Counted from the stretch's first letter, positions 50,869-59,217 are shown. The stretch is DNA of 64,000 nucleotides from Phycisphaerae bacterium (GCA_002705085.1 PAHO01000032.1:1-64000); one strand, 5' to 3'. The notes: a model not told the origin generated them from the letters alone. Made by a program: numbers and translations.

Positions 50869-52839
50869 ATGATGAGTTTGAATCCCATTGCATCTCGAGT
50901 TCCCACCCTCATGGCCGGTCGGCTGCTGGGCGGTTCTATCGCGCAAACGCAGCGTGAAATGCTGGATTTGCAGTTGGGATTTGCGTCCGGCACCCGCTTG
51001 CAACGAGGGAGCGATGATCCGCGAGCGACCCGTGCCATCCAGTTGTTGCAGAGTTCGATGGTCCGTCGGGATCAACGTCTCAACGCGATTTCGTGGGGTG
51101 AAGCCGTCTTGGGGCGGGTGGACACCAGCCTGTCATCGTTGACCGATCTGGTCACCGAAGCCCGCGCGTTGGCTGTGGGGCAAAGTGATGATTCTGCGGA
51201 TGCAGATTCCCGCGCCGCTCAAGCTGTGGTTGTGTCATCCATGATTGATCAGCTGTTTGCCGAAGCGAACGCTGACTTGCAGGGCTTGCACATCTTCGGT
51301 GGTCAAAACGGCGGACAGCGTCCTTTCGCTTCGTTCTTGGGCGGGTTCCGCTATCTCGGTTCGGGTGAAGGCTTGGTCAATGACAATGGCTTGGGCCTGC
51401 CGATCACGCTGTCGGGTGATGAAGCATTTGGCGCGGTGAGTGCTCGCGTCGAGGGTCAGGTTGATTTGAACCCCGCCCTTTCGGCGGGGGTGTACCTCGA
51501 AGATCTTGCTGGTGTGGACGGTCAAGGTGTTGGGGGCGGGGTTGTGGAACTCACCGCGGGACCAAACACCGTTGAAGTAGATCTGAACGGCGCGGCCACG
51601 GTTGGTGAAGTCCTCGAACGTTTGCAGGCGGGATTGGACAACGTCGCCCCAGGATCTACCGTTACGACCGATGGCAGTCGATTCAGCGTTACGGTGGCCG
51701 GTGCCGAAGATCTTGTGATCGCAGGTGTGGCGGGGGATGTTGGTTCAGATCTTGGTCTCGAAGGAACCTTTGCCTCAGGAGCAGCCACCACGGGCGGTGA
51801 CACGCAGCCCCAATTGCTCAGCCGAACCCGGATTGCCGATCTTGAAGGGTTGTCGGGAGTGCTGGGCAGCATTCGTCTGGAGAATGGTGGAAATGTGCAA
51901 ACAGTTGACCTCTCGGGGGCGGAAACCATCGCTGATCTGCAGAATCTGATCGAGTCCGCGGATTTGGGAATTCGACTGGAACTGGAGCAAGACGGCACGC
52001 TTTCCATGTTCAATGAAGTCTCGGGAACCTGGATGAGCATCGGTGAGGACGGTGGGGATACCGCCACGCTCCTGGGTCTTCGGTCCATGGGGCTCGACAC
52101 CCCGCTTTCGGTGTTCAATGACGGCGATGGGGTGCCTATTCGTTCCGGAAGCATTGATCCCGAGACGGGGCTCCCTGATCCCGCGGCGGATGTTGATTTC
52201 ACCATTACCTTGGCCGATGGTCGGTCGTTTGAAGTTGATTTGGCCGGGGCTGAAACAGTTGCGGATGTTCTCGCCGCGCTCGAAGCCGCGGCCGGAGCGG
52301 CGACCCCTCCGATTGGCCCGGCCGAATTCTCCGCCGAACTTGCGACCACTGGCAACGGCATCGTGCTGACCGACAACTCAGGTGGTGTCACGGGAACATT
52401 CACGGTGACTCCCGCCAACGGATCACGCGCCGCCGAAGCGTTGGGCCTGCTGGCCCCGGTGTCGGGGAATGTGATTTCGGGTGAAGATCGATCGATGGTT
52501 GCCGTCGAGTCTCTGTTCACCCACTTGAAGGCATTGGAAAGAGCCCTGCTCTCGAATGACAACTGGTCGATCGAGCGGGCGGCCATTGATCTTCAGGATG
52601 ACCTTGATCGGTTGATCGACGTTCGCGGCGCGGCGGGGGCTCGAGGCGAGCGACTCGTGTTGGCCAAAGATCGAGAAACCGAATTGTCCATCATGGAGGC
52701 ATCGTTGCTTGGAGAAGCGCGTGATCTTGATTTGACCGACGCCGCACTTCAACTGACGAATTTAGAACAACAGCTGCAAGCCACGTTGGCGGTGACAGCA
52801 AGAATGCAGCAACTCACGCTGCTTAACTGGCTCGGATAG
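50869..52839 (+). CDS. flgL: flagellar hook-associated protein 3, enlarged
   Basis: 656 aa from the ATG at 50869 with GAGG just upstream; a GTG at 50860 overlapping the flgK stop is an alternative. The N-terminal flagellin-like helix (RLLGGSIAQTQREMLDLQLG, GTRLQRGSDDPRATRAIQLL) and the C-terminal one (LTDAALQLTNLEQQLQATLA, MQQLTLLNWLG) are conserved. The middle, about 170-530, is expanded and contains repeats of the flagellin hook-IN motif type (VELTAGPNTVEVDLNGAATV, VQTVDLSGAETIADLQNLIE, FEVDLAGAETVADVLAALEA). Escherichia FlgL has only 317 residues. It joins FlgK to the filament. Confidence 0.92.
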   Translation: MMSLNPIASRVPTLMAGRLLGGSIAQTQREMLDLQLGFASGTRLQRGSDDPRATRAIQLLQSSMVRRDQRLNAISWGEAVLGRVDTSLSSLTDLVTEARALAVGQSDDSADADSRAAQAVVVSSMIDQLFAEANADLQGLHIFGGQNGGQRPFASFLGGFRYLGSGEGLVNDNGLGLPITLSGDEAFGAVSARVEGQVDLNPALSAGVYLEDLAGVDGQGVGGGVVELTAGPNTVEVDLNGAATVGEVLERLQAGLDNVAPGSTVTTDGSRFSVTVAGAEDLVIAGVAGDVGSDLGLEGTFASGAATTGGDTQPQLLSRTRIADLEGLSGVLGSIRLENGGNVQTVDLSGAETIADLQNLIESADLGIRLELEQDGTLSMFNEVSGTWMSIGEDGGDTATLLGLRSMGLDTPLSVFNDGDGVPIRSGSIDPETGLPDPAADVDFTITLADGRSFEVDLAGAETVADVLAALEAAAGAATPPIGPAEFSAELATTGNGIVLTDNSGGVTGTFTVTPANGSRAAEALGLLAPVSGNVISGEDRSMVAVESLFTHLKALERALLSNDNWSIERAAIDLQDDLDRLIDVRGAAGARGERLVLAKDRETELSIMEASLLGEARDLDLTDAALQLTNLEQQLQATLAVTARMQQLTLLNWLG

Positions 52840-52848
52840 AGCCGATAT
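52823..52848 (+). promoter_or_regulatory. candidate sigma-28 promoter of fliW-csrA
   Basis: TTAACTGG (52823-52830), 10 nt and GCCGATAT (52841-52848) resemble the sigma-28 consensus TAAAGTTT-N11-GCCGATAA, with 7 of 8 matches in the -10 half. It overlaps the end of flgL. FlgL-linked read-through is the alternative. Confidence 0.4.
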
Positions 52849-52855
52849 CCAAGTG

Positions 52856-52930
52856 CCGTGTTGAGCGACCTCGCAACACGGTCAGCAGGAGGCACGTCCC
52901 AATCGCGTTGATTGGGAGTCCAGGAAGGAC
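52856..52930 (+). promoter_or_regulatory. structured fliW-csrA mRNA leader with GGA-bearing hairpins
   Basis: Three possible hairpins follow one another: CCGTGTTG/CAACACGG (52856-52881), CCCAATC/GATTGGG (52898-52916) and GTCC-AGGAA-GGAC (52918-52930), the last with AGGAA in its loop, the form preferred by CsrA. The ATG of fliW follows at 52943. Confidence 0.45.
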
Positions 52931-52942
52931 GAGGTTCAGAGG

Positions 52943-53407
52943 ATGTGTTTGATGTCCAATCTTCAAATCGAGACCACCCGATTCGGTACTGTCAGCGTCG
53001 ATGGAGACCGAGTGCTCGAGTTTCCATCAGGCTTGCTCGGCTTTGCCCACGCAACCCGATGGGTGTTGCTGCAGCCCGATGAAGAGGGTTGCTTTTACTG
53101 GTTTCAATCTTGTGATCAGGAAGATTTGGCCTTTGTGGTGACCGATCCCCAGTACTGGGTTCCAGATTTTGAAGCGATCATTCGTCGCGAGCAATTGGAA
53201 GAACTCGGGGCCAATCAAATTGAAGACGCCCAGGTCTTCGTCATTGTCAATCGGTACCAGAACACTCTGACGGCGAACCTTCAAGGCCCGTTGGTGGTGG
53301 GAACCGCTTCACGCCGTGGTATGCAGTTGGTGTTGGCTGAAAAGCGATGGACCACCCGTCACGTCATTGTGGAACTCGAGGCCGCAAACGCCACCCGTAC
53401 CGCGTAA
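52943..53407 (+). CDS. fliW: flagellar assembly factor FliW
   Basis: 154 aa (an ATG three codons downstream is also possible). Family pattern: ETTRFGTVSVDGDRVLEFPS, GLLGFAHATRWVLLQPDE, FYWFQSCDQEDLAFVVTDP and VVGTASRRGMQLVLA. FliW binds CsrA when free of flagellin, relieving repression of flagellin translation, and binds flagellin otherwise. It is encoded directly before csrA and the flagellin gene, which is the standard arrangement of this partner switch. Cytoplasmic. Confidence 0.95.
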   Translation: MCLMSNLQIETTRFGTVSVDGDRVLEFPSGLLGFAHATRWVLLQPDEEGCFYWFQSCDQEDLAFVVTDPQYWVPDFEAIIRREQLEELGANQIEDAQVFVIVNRYQNTLTANLQGPLVVGTASRRGMQLVLAEKRWTTRHVIVELEAANATRTA

Positions 53408-53478
53408 TTTCGCCTGAATCTTGGTGGTCCACCCGCCACCAGTTCTTCATCTCAGCACGAGAGCCAGGAAGGAACCGA

Positions 53479-53742
53479 ATGCTCGTACTGTCTAGACATC
53501 GTGATGAAACCATCATGCTCGGCGACGACATTGAAGTCACTGTCGTCGATATCCGGGGGGACAAAGTCCGCTTAGGGATCCGGGCCCCTGATGCGGTCAC
53601 CGTCCATCGCAAAGAGATCTGGGAGGCCATCCGACAGGAGAACGAGCGGGCTGCTTCGAGCGACGCCATTCCCCAGTTCGCGGGCGAGCAATCGGCCCAG
53701 TTGCGGATCGCCCCTGCGGGGGTCTCGAAGCGCAAGGCTTGA
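53479..53742 (+). CDS. csrA: carbon storage regulator CsrA
   Basis: 87 aa from the ATG at 53479, 5 nt after AGGAAGGA. The conserved core is complete: MLVLSRHRDETIMLGDDIEV, VVDIRGDKVRLGIRAPD and VTVHRKEIWEAI, with the RNA-contacting Arg of the LSR motif and Arg in IRAPD. A tail of about 27 residues, longer than in E. coli, follows. CsrA dimers bind GGA motifs in mRNA leaders and block translation. Its own ribosome-binding site contains AGGAAGGA, so autorepression is plausible. Confidence 0.96.
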   Translation: MLVLSRHRDETIMLGDDIEVTVVDIRGDKVRLGIRAPDAVTVHRKEIWEAIRQENERAASSDAIPQFAGEQSAQLRIAPAGVSKRKA

Positions 53743-53844
53743 CGGGCATGATCGGTCTCAAAAGCGTCCGATAACCGCAAAAGTCCGGAAAAGTCGATCC
53801 AGAATTCAGGAAGCCTCCAGATTGGACCGATAGAACGACCAGTC

Positions 53845-53863
53845 GACGCGATGTGTTCGCGTC
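53845..53863 (+). other. perfect hairpin between csrA and fliC
   Basis: GACGCGA-TGTGT-TCGCGTC forms a 7-bp stem without a T-tract. It may end or stabilise the csrA transcript. The rest of this 223-nt gap holds the fliC promoter and leader. Confidence 0.35.
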
Positions 53864-53891
53864 ATTCCCGGCGGAGTCCGGGGAGCCGAGT

Positions 53892-53918
53892 CAAATATTG
53901 AGGGCAGGAAGCCGCGTC
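53892..53918 (+). promoter_or_regulatory. candidate sigma-28 promoter of fliC
   Basis: CAAA (53892-53895), 15 nt and GCCGCGTC (53911-53918) follow the TAAA-N15-GCCGATAA layout, with the GCCG half conserved. TCCGATAA at 53767-53774 has a better -10 half but no matching -35. The predicted start would lie near 53925. Confidence 0.4.
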
Positions 53919-53927
53919 CGTTCAAGA

Positions 53928-53945
53928 CCCCCGAAGGAATGGGGG
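53928..53945 (+). promoter_or_regulatory. fliC leader hairpin presenting GAAGGAAT, predicted CsrA-binding site
   Basis: CCCCC (53928-53932) pairs with GGGGG (53941-53945) around the loop GAAGGAAT, exposing AAGGAA as in known CsrA sites. A second GGA lies in the Shine-Dalgarno CGGAG (53956-53960), 5 nt before the ATG at 53966. Two GGA sites 20 nt apart would allow one CsrA dimer to bridge them. Confidence 0.55.
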
Positions 53946-53965
53946 CATTCTCTTTCGGAGCAATC

Positions 53966-55456
53966 ATGTCCAGCATCAACACCAACGTCTCCTCCATGCT
54001 CGCCCGTCGGGTGCTCGGCCAACAGCAGTCGATGATGACCCAAACGCTCGAGCGTCTCTCAACCGGTGTCTCCATCAATCGTGGATCCGACAACCCCGCC
54101 GGCCTCATCGCCTCGGAAAGCCTCCGAGCCGAAAAAGCCGCCATCAACGCTGCCATCGGCAATGCCGAACGGGCCGAGCAAATGGTGAACATCGCCGAGG
54201 GTGGTCTCCAAGAGATCAACAATCTCTTGGTCGAGCTGCAATCTTTGGTCGGCCAGTCCGCCAACGAAGCGGGCCTCTCCTCCGACGAGCGTGCGGCCAA
54301 CCAGCAGCAGATCGATTCGATCCTCTCGACGATCGACAGCATCGCCAGCTCCACCGAATTCAACGGTCAGAAGCTTCTCAGTGGTGGGTATGACTACACC
54401 TTCGACAGCAACTTCAACGACCAGACCTGGACTTACGCCAGTGTGAACAGCGCGAAGTTCTCGGGTTCCTCCCCCATCGACGTCAGAATTTCGGTCCAAA
54501 CTGAGGCCGAACAAGCTCAGCTCTACTTCGAGACCGGGGCAACCTTTGACGCGGATGGCGACGGTGACACCACCGGTACCGAGTCCCGAACGATCGAAAT
54601 CACCACCTCACAAGGTGTGCAGCAATTCACCTTCGTTGAAGGCACCAGCCAACAGCAAATCATTGAAGCTCTGAATTCCTATGGCGAACAACTTGGCTTC
54701 TCGGCCTCCCAAGACACAACTGACACCAATTACATCGCCATCACCAGCACCAACTACGGCTCAGCTGAAAGTGTTCGTGGTCGTGAAATTCAGAACAACA
54801 TTGGTTCCTTCACCACTGACGTGACCGTGGCTTCGGTCGCTGACGCTTCTGACACTGGCGTGGACTTGGGCGCATTGATCAATGGTGTTCAAGCCGTGAC
54901 CAATGGTTTGAACGCACGGGTCTCCACCGGCAACCTCGACCTTGAGCTGACCTTGAGTGGTACGGCAGCCATCAATGATGCCAACAACCCCGCGAGTACC
55001 GACTTCTTCCAGATCACTGGTGGTGGTGCGAGCTTCAACTTCTCTCCATCGGTTGACGATGCCGGGAAGACCGCCATTGGCATCAAGACGGTCGGTACCC
55101 AGTTCTTGGGCGATGGCGTGTCGGGCTACTTGGATGACCTCAAGTCCGGTGGCTCCGCCAGCGTTAATGGTGGCAGTGTGAGTTCCGCTCAGGACATCAT
55201 TGACTTGGCCATCAAGCAAGTCTCGGCACAGCGTGGTCGACTCGGTGCGTTCAGCAAGAACACCGTGGGTTCCACCATCAAGAATCTGGGCGTCAGCCTT
55301 GAAAATACTGCCGCGGCTGAGTCCGCCATCCGTGATACGGACTATGCCTTCGAGACTGCAGAGCTCACCCGCTTGCAGATCATGAACCAGGCAGCGACCC
55401 AAGCTTTGGCCTTGGCCAACAATGCACCCACCGCGGTGCTTAGCCTTCTCGGCTAA
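53966..55456 (+). CDS. fliC: flagellin
   Basis: 496 aa from the ATG at 53966 (MSSINTNVSSMLARRVLGQQ). The D0/D1 N-terminal helix with ERLSTGVSINRGSDNPAGLI and the SLRAEKAAINAAIGNAERAE block is highly conserved. The C-terminal partner is IRDTDYAFETAELTRLQIMN...QALALANNAPTAVLSLLG, the filament core. The central 170-390 is the variable, surface-exposed domain with Asp/Gly-rich segments (GATFDADGDGDTTGTES). It is exported unfolded and polymerises at the filament tip. A single flagellin gene is present here. It ends before a very strong terminator. Confidence 0.97.
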   Translation: MSSINTNVSSMLARRVLGQQQSMMTQTLERLSTGVSINRGSDNPAGLIASESLRAEKAAINAAIGNAERAEQMVNIAEGGLQEINNLLVELQSLVGQSANEAGLSSDERAANQQQIDSILSTIDSIASSTEFNGQKLLSGGYDYTFDSNFNDQTWTYASVNSAKFSGSSPIDVRISVQTEAEQAQLYFETGATFDADGDGDTTGTESRTIEITTSQGVQQFTFVEGTSQQQIIEALNSYGEQLGFSASQDTTDTNYIAITSTNYGSAESVRGREIQNNIGSFTTDVTVASVADASDTGVDLGALINGVQAVTNGLNARVSTGNLDLELTLSGTAAINDANNPASTDFFQITGGGASFNFSPSVDDAGKTAIGIKTVGTQFLGDGVSGYLDDLKSGGSASVNGGSVSSAQDIIDLAIKQVSAQRGRLGAFSKNTVGSTIKNLGVSLENTAAAESAIRDTDYAFETAELTRLQIMNQAATQALALANNAPTAVLSLLG

Positions 55457-55482
55457 TTCCGGAGGGAAGAGAGAGTCCTCCA

Positions 55483-55518
55483 CGCGGCGGCCCAACGGGC
55501 CGCCGCTTTTTTTGTTTT
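55483..55518 (+). terminator. intrinsic terminator of fliC
   Basis: A perfect 10-bp G+C stem (GCGGCGGCCC / GGGCCGCCGC, loop AAC) is followed by eight T, G and four T. It lies 26 nt after the fliC stop and also touches the end of the convergent metabolic gene. Confidence 0.95.
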
Positions 55519-56713
55519 ATGAGATTTTGCTTAACGCACGATCAACGTCATCCAGCAGATCGTCGGCCTCTTCGATACCACAAGAGAATCGCACGAGGCC
55601 ATCGTCTATCCCCAACGCCGCTCGGTCTGCAGCCGGTACCGAGGCATGGGTCATGATGGCCGGATGTTCAATCAAGCTTTCCACTCCGCCCAAGCTTTCG
55701 GCGAGAGTAAACAGATTCACTGACTCCAGGAAGGTTCGTGAAGCGTCGAGACCACCCGCTAAGGTTGCGGTGATCATCCCACCCCCGGAGCGCATCTGCT
55801 TTTGCGCAATTGCCTGCTGAGGGTGTGAGGCCAATCCGGGGTACACCACGCGTTCGACTTTGGGATGCGATTCGAGCATGGTGGCCAACTTCAGACCCGT
55901 TTCAGCATGCCGGGACATCCGGATGCCAAGCGTTTTGGTGCCACGCAAATTCAGATAGGCATCCATTGGTCCAATCACGGCCCCCACTGAGTTCTGGAGG
56001 AACCGTAACTTGGTCGCGAGTTCAGCATCTCCAGTCACCAAGACACCACCGACCACGTCAGAGTGGCCTCCGAGGTATTTGGTCGAAGAGTGCATCACGA
56101 CGTCTATGCCGTGGGCCAGCGGCTGTTGGATGGCGGGGGAGCAGAAGGTGTTGTCACAGGCGGTCAAAATGCCATGTTCTTTCCCGATCGCCGCGATGGC
56201 CGCCAGGTCCACCACCTTCAGCATGGGGTTGGTTGGGGTTTCTACCCAAATCAACGCCGTCTCGGCGTCCACGGCATCGGCCACTTTGTTGGGATCGCTG
56301 GCATCGACGAATTCAAATCGAAGACCGGCGGATCGAGCACGCACTTGACGGAAGAGGCGATGCGTTCCCCCATACAGATCATCAGAAGCCACGACTTTTG
56401 CATTGGCGGGGAGGTGGTCCAACAAGGTTGCGATGGCGGCTAGACCTGAGGCAAAAGCAAATCCGCCGTAGGTCACATCATCGGATTCGCTCAGCTCGGA
56501 ACCTTCCAGTCGGGCGATGCATCGCTCCCAGGCGTAGCGGGTGGGATTGTGACTGCGTGAATATTCGAAGCCGGCGTGCTCGCCAGGTGAGGACTGCGCA
56601 TAGGTCGAAGCAAATGAAACGGGCGGCATCACTGCGCCAGTTACTGGATCAGGAGATTGCCCAGCGTGGATGCAACGGGTAGAAAAACCGTGATGGGATT
56701 CAATATGGGCCAC
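55517..56713 (-). CDS. cystathionine gamma-synthase/gamma-lyase-type PLP enzyme
   Basis: 398 aa of the Cys/Met metabolism PLP family. GFSTRCIHAGQSPDP opens the protein. YSRSHNPTRYAWERCIARLE, FASGLAAI, DNTFCSPAIQQPLAHGIDVV and the Schiff-base Lys212 in HSSTKYLGGHSDVVGG follow. SLGGVESLIEHPAIMTH is the substrate-carboxylate block. Synthase, gamma-lyase and beta-lyase cannot be separated by sequence alone, but with the CBS-type gene just upstream (10-nt gap) a reverse transsulfuration role (cystathionine to cysteine) is most likely. Confidence 0.85.
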   Translation of the reverse strand: MAHIESHHGFSTRCIHAGQSPDPVTGAVMPPVSFASTYAQSSPGEHAGFEYSRSHNPTRYAWERCIARLEGSELSESDDVTYGGFAFASGLAAIATLLDHLPANAKVVASDDLYGGTHRLFRQVRARSAGLRFEFVDASDPNKVADAVDAETALIWVETPTNPMLKVVDLAAIAAIGKEHGILTACDNTFCSPAIQQPLAHGIDVVMHSSTKYLGGHSDVVGGVLVTGDAELATKLRFLQNSVGAVIGPMDAYLNLRGTKTLGIRMSRHAETGLKLATMLESHPKVERVVYPGLASHPQQAIAQKQMRSGGGMITATLAGGLDASRTFLESVNLFTLAESLGGVESLIEHPAIMTHASVPAADRAALGIDDGLVRFSCGIEEADDLLDDVDRALSKIS

Positions 56714-56723
56714 AGCAATTTCC

Positions 56724-58109
56724 TTATTGGGTTTGCCGGAGGAAGTTCAAGAGGTCGATCCGTGTGATCAACCCAAAATACTGATTTGGGGAGGCCACGA
56801 TGGCCACGCGATCTTGGGCAAAAATTGGCAGCAAGTCGTCGGTGCTTGCTTGCGGAAGGATGGTTTCAAGATTGGTTGACATGATCTCACGGACCGGACG
56901 CTCCCACGCCGCTTGATCGGCGACCACCGATCGCAGCACGTCTGAGTCATCCACGATACCTATGGGGTTCTGTCCTTCCAAAATCACCGCTTGGGAAATA
57001 TCGTGAAGGCGCATGGTCCGATGCACTTGGGCCAGCGGCTCGTCGGGATGGAAGACATGGTCTTCACCGTCTGTGTGGTTGCAACCGATCAAGTCTCTCA
57101 AGTCGCCAAAAGTTTGCTTCTCGAGGAGCCCTTGGTCGCGCATCCAGACATCGTTGAACAGTCGATCCATGTACTTGGCGCCAAGATCGCATACGAATGT
57201 CACACAGGTTTTGGGTTCGGTTTGAGCTCGGCACCATCGAAGTGCTGCGGCCACCAACAACCCAGTCGATGATCCCCCCATGATGCCTTCGGCCCGAAGC
57301 AATTCGCGGGCGGCGAGGAATGATTCTTTGTCATCCACGGTGATCGCTTCGTTTAACAGCGAGATCTCCGCAATGTCAGGCACAAAATCTTCGCCAACTC
57401 CTTCCACCAACCAAGAGCCAGCTTCGACGGTCTTTCCTTCGTTGATCAGTGGCGCCAAAATGGACCCGACGGGATCCGCCAAGACCAATTCGATATCTGG
57501 GTTCTTTTCTCGAAGGTAGTTGCCGCAGCCACTGACGGTCCCGCCCGAACCAATGCCGGCCACAAAGCAGTCGATATTGCCTTCGGTCTGGGCCCAGATT
57601 TCTGGTCCGGTTGTTTCTAGGTGTGCTGTGGGGTTGGCGGCGTTCTCAAACTGGTTGATGAAAAATCCGTTCGGATCGTCTTGGGCCAGAGCGCGGGCCA
57701 AGTCCTGGTAGTACTGAGGGTGTCCGCGGCCTACGTCAGATCGGGTCAGAACCACTTCAGCGCCAAGAGCTTTGAGGTGGGAGATTTTCCCGGCGCTCAT
57801 TTTGTCTGGCATCACCACTTTGACCCGGTATCCGCGACTGATGCCCACCAGCGCCAACGCAATTCCGGTGTTGCCGGCGGTGCCCTCATAAATGGTCCCA
57901 CCAGGTTTGAGCAGCCCTTCTTCTTCGGCCCGGTTGATCATGCTGACCGCAATTCGATCTTTGATGGAGTTGCCAGGGTTCTGGCACTCCAGCTTGAGCA
58001 AGAGGGTGCATGGCCCGGTGTCCAGGTTCCGGACCCGCAGCATGGGGGTGCCGCCAATCAAGGCGGTGATGTCCTCCGCAATTCTGGGCAGGGTTTCATT
58101 GGTGTTCAT
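56724..58109 (-). CDS. cystathionine beta-synthase (PLP domain plus CBS domain pair)
   Basis: 461 aa. The PLP fold type II domain starts with IGGTPMLRV, has Lys50 in NPGNSIKDR and EGTAGNTGIALAL, the glycine-rich SGGTVSGCGNYLR loop for phosphate and GGSSTGLLVAAAL. From about 340 two CBS motifs follow (LAQVHRTMRLHDISQAVILE, NPIGIVDDSDVLR, PVREIMSTNLETILP), which in eukaryotic enzymes bind S-adenosylmethionine. The order matches true cystathionine beta-synthase rather than CysK. It makes cystathionine from serine and homocysteine. The ATG shares bases with the ruvB stop (TGATG), so ruvB, this gene and the gamma-lyase-type gene form an operon. Confidence 0.9.
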   Translation of the reverse strand: MNTNETLPRIAEDITALIGGTPMLRVRNLDTGPCTLLLKLECQNPGNSIKDRIAVSMINRAEEEGLLKPGGTIYEGTAGNTGIALALVGISRGYRVKVVMPDKMSAGKISHLKALGAEVVLTRSDVGRGHPQYYQDLARALAQDDPNGFFINQFENAANPTAHLETTGPEIWAQTEGNIDCFVAGIGSGGTVSGCGNYLREKNPDIELVLADPVGSILAPLINEGKTVEAGSWLVEGVGEDFVPDIAEISLLNEAITVDDKESFLAARELLRAEGIMGGSSTGLLVAAALRWCRAQTEPKTCVTFVCDLGAKYMDRLFNDVWMRDQGLLEKQTFGDLRDLIGCNHTDGEDHVFHPDEPLAQVHRTMRLHDISQAVILEGQNPIGIVDDSDVLRSVVADQAAWERPVREIMSTNLETILPQASTDDLLPIFAQDRVAIVASPNQYFGLITRIDLLNFLRQTQ

Positions 58110-59137
58110 CAGTCATCTTCTCCGAACAGTGATTGTGCATCGGGTGGCGTCCACCCGATGTGGCGTGCTCCCGCGTCCGTCAATCGACGGCCCGAACGCG
58201 TTCTCGCCACCATCCCTTCCTGCAGAAGGAACGGCTCAACCAGATCTTCGAGGGTGCGGGCATCTTCACCAATGGTCGCGGCCATCGCTTCGACGCCAGC
58301 GGGGCCGCCCCGATAGGTCTCGGCCAGGGTCATCAGGTAGCGCCGGTCCAACTCGTCGGTCCCGGCGTCGTCAATGCCCCACAGTTCCAGGCAGGCTTTC
58401 GCGGCTTCGAGGTCAATGGAGCCGCTGCCTCGAGCCCTCGACCAGTCGTCGGTCCTTCGCAGAAGCCGAATGGCAATACGCGGGGTGCCGCGTGATTTGC
58501 CCGCCAGCTCCGCCAACGCTTCCGCGGTGGCGTTCAACTTCAAGCGAGCCGCGGCGCCTTCCAGAATGGCTTGGAGCCCTTCGTGGTCGTACAGCGTCAT
58601 GTGGTGCACAAGGCCGAACCGACTGCGAAGGGCGGAAGTCAAACTCCCGGCCCGAGTGGTGGCGCCAACCAGAGTGAAAGGTTGGAGTTTGAATGATTCG
58701 GTTGTGGCATGCAGTCCTGAGTCGATGGTCACATCAACGTGGAAATCTTCCATCGCGGAGTACAAGAATTCTTCAACTGGGGCGGGCAGGCGATGGATCT
58801 CGTCGATGAACAGCACATCGCCAGCCTGCAATTTCAACAGCATGCCCACCAAATCCTTGGGTTGCATCAGAACCGGCCCAGATGTCGCATGAGGTGTGGT
58901 GCCAAGTTCATTGGCAATGATCCGTCCCAGAGTCGTTTTGCCAAGCCCGGGGGGGCCATGCAAGAGGACGTGGTCCAAGGCGCCACCTCGGTCTTTGGTT
59001 GCTTCGAGAGAGACCCGAAGCCGTTCCACCAGTTCTGGTTGCCCGAGGTAGTCCGACAAATGTTCGGGACGAACCGATGGTTCTCCGCCTTGGTCGTCGG
59101 GGGTCAGCTCCGGCGTGATGATTCGCTTTCTCGCCAT
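58109..59137 (-). CDS. ruvB: Holliday junction branch migration ATPase RuvB
   Basis: 342 aa, normal length. RPEHLSDYLGQPELVERLRV opens the AAA+ domain; Walker A GPPGLGKTT is at 61-69, Walker B LFIDEIHR at 109-116, and VGATTRAGSLTSALRSRFG contains sensor 1 and the arginine finger. KSRGTPRIAIRLLRR is sensor 2. The C-terminal winged helix ends LQEGMVARTRSGRRLTDAGA. RuvB hexamers drive branch migration with RuvA. ruvA and ruvC are absent. It precedes the transsulfuration genes with overlapping codons. Confidence 0.97.
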   Translation of the reverse strand: MARKRIITPELTPDDQGGEPSVRPEHLSDYLGQPELVERLRVSLEATKDRGGALDHVLLHGPPGLGKTTLGRIIANELGTTPHATSGPVLMQPKDLVGMLLKLQAGDVLFIDEIHRLPAPVEEFLYSAMEDFHVDVTIDSGLHATTESFKLQPFTLVGATTRAGSLTSALRSRFGLVHHMTLYDHEGLQAILEGAAARLKLNATAEALAELAGKSRGTPRIAIRLLRRTDDWSRARGSGSIDLEAAKACLELWGIDDAGTDELDRRYLMTLAETYRGGPAGVEAMAATIGEDARTLEDLVEPFLLQEGMVARTRSGRRLTDAGARHIGWTPPDAQSLFGEDD

Positions 59138-59156
59138 GAGGTGTGATGGTATCGGT

Positions 59157-59191
59157 CAAAACGAAGACCGGCGTCCCAAAGGACGCCGGTC
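59157..59191 (-). terminator. intrinsic terminator of the pseudopilin gene
   Basis: A perfect 11-bp stem (GACCGGCGTCC / GGACGCCGGTC, loop CAAA at 59177-59180) is followed on the minus strand by TTCGTTTTG. It lies 26 nt after the pseudopilin stop and insulates ruvB. Confidence 0.85.
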
Positions 59192-59217
59192 GGTGGATTC
59201 CCGAATTTTGGCTGGGA

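Noticed and set aside
51522-52586. 354-aa minus-strand open frame opposite flgL
   Set aside because: Ser/Pro/Thr-rich low-complexity translation, as expected from the reverse of an Asp/Gly/Ala-rich flagellar gene.
53767-53774. TCCGATAA as the main sigma-28 promoter of fliC
   Set aside because: The -10 half is good, but no TAAA-like -35 lies 15 nt upstream, and it would give a leader of nearly 190 nt; kept only as an alternative.
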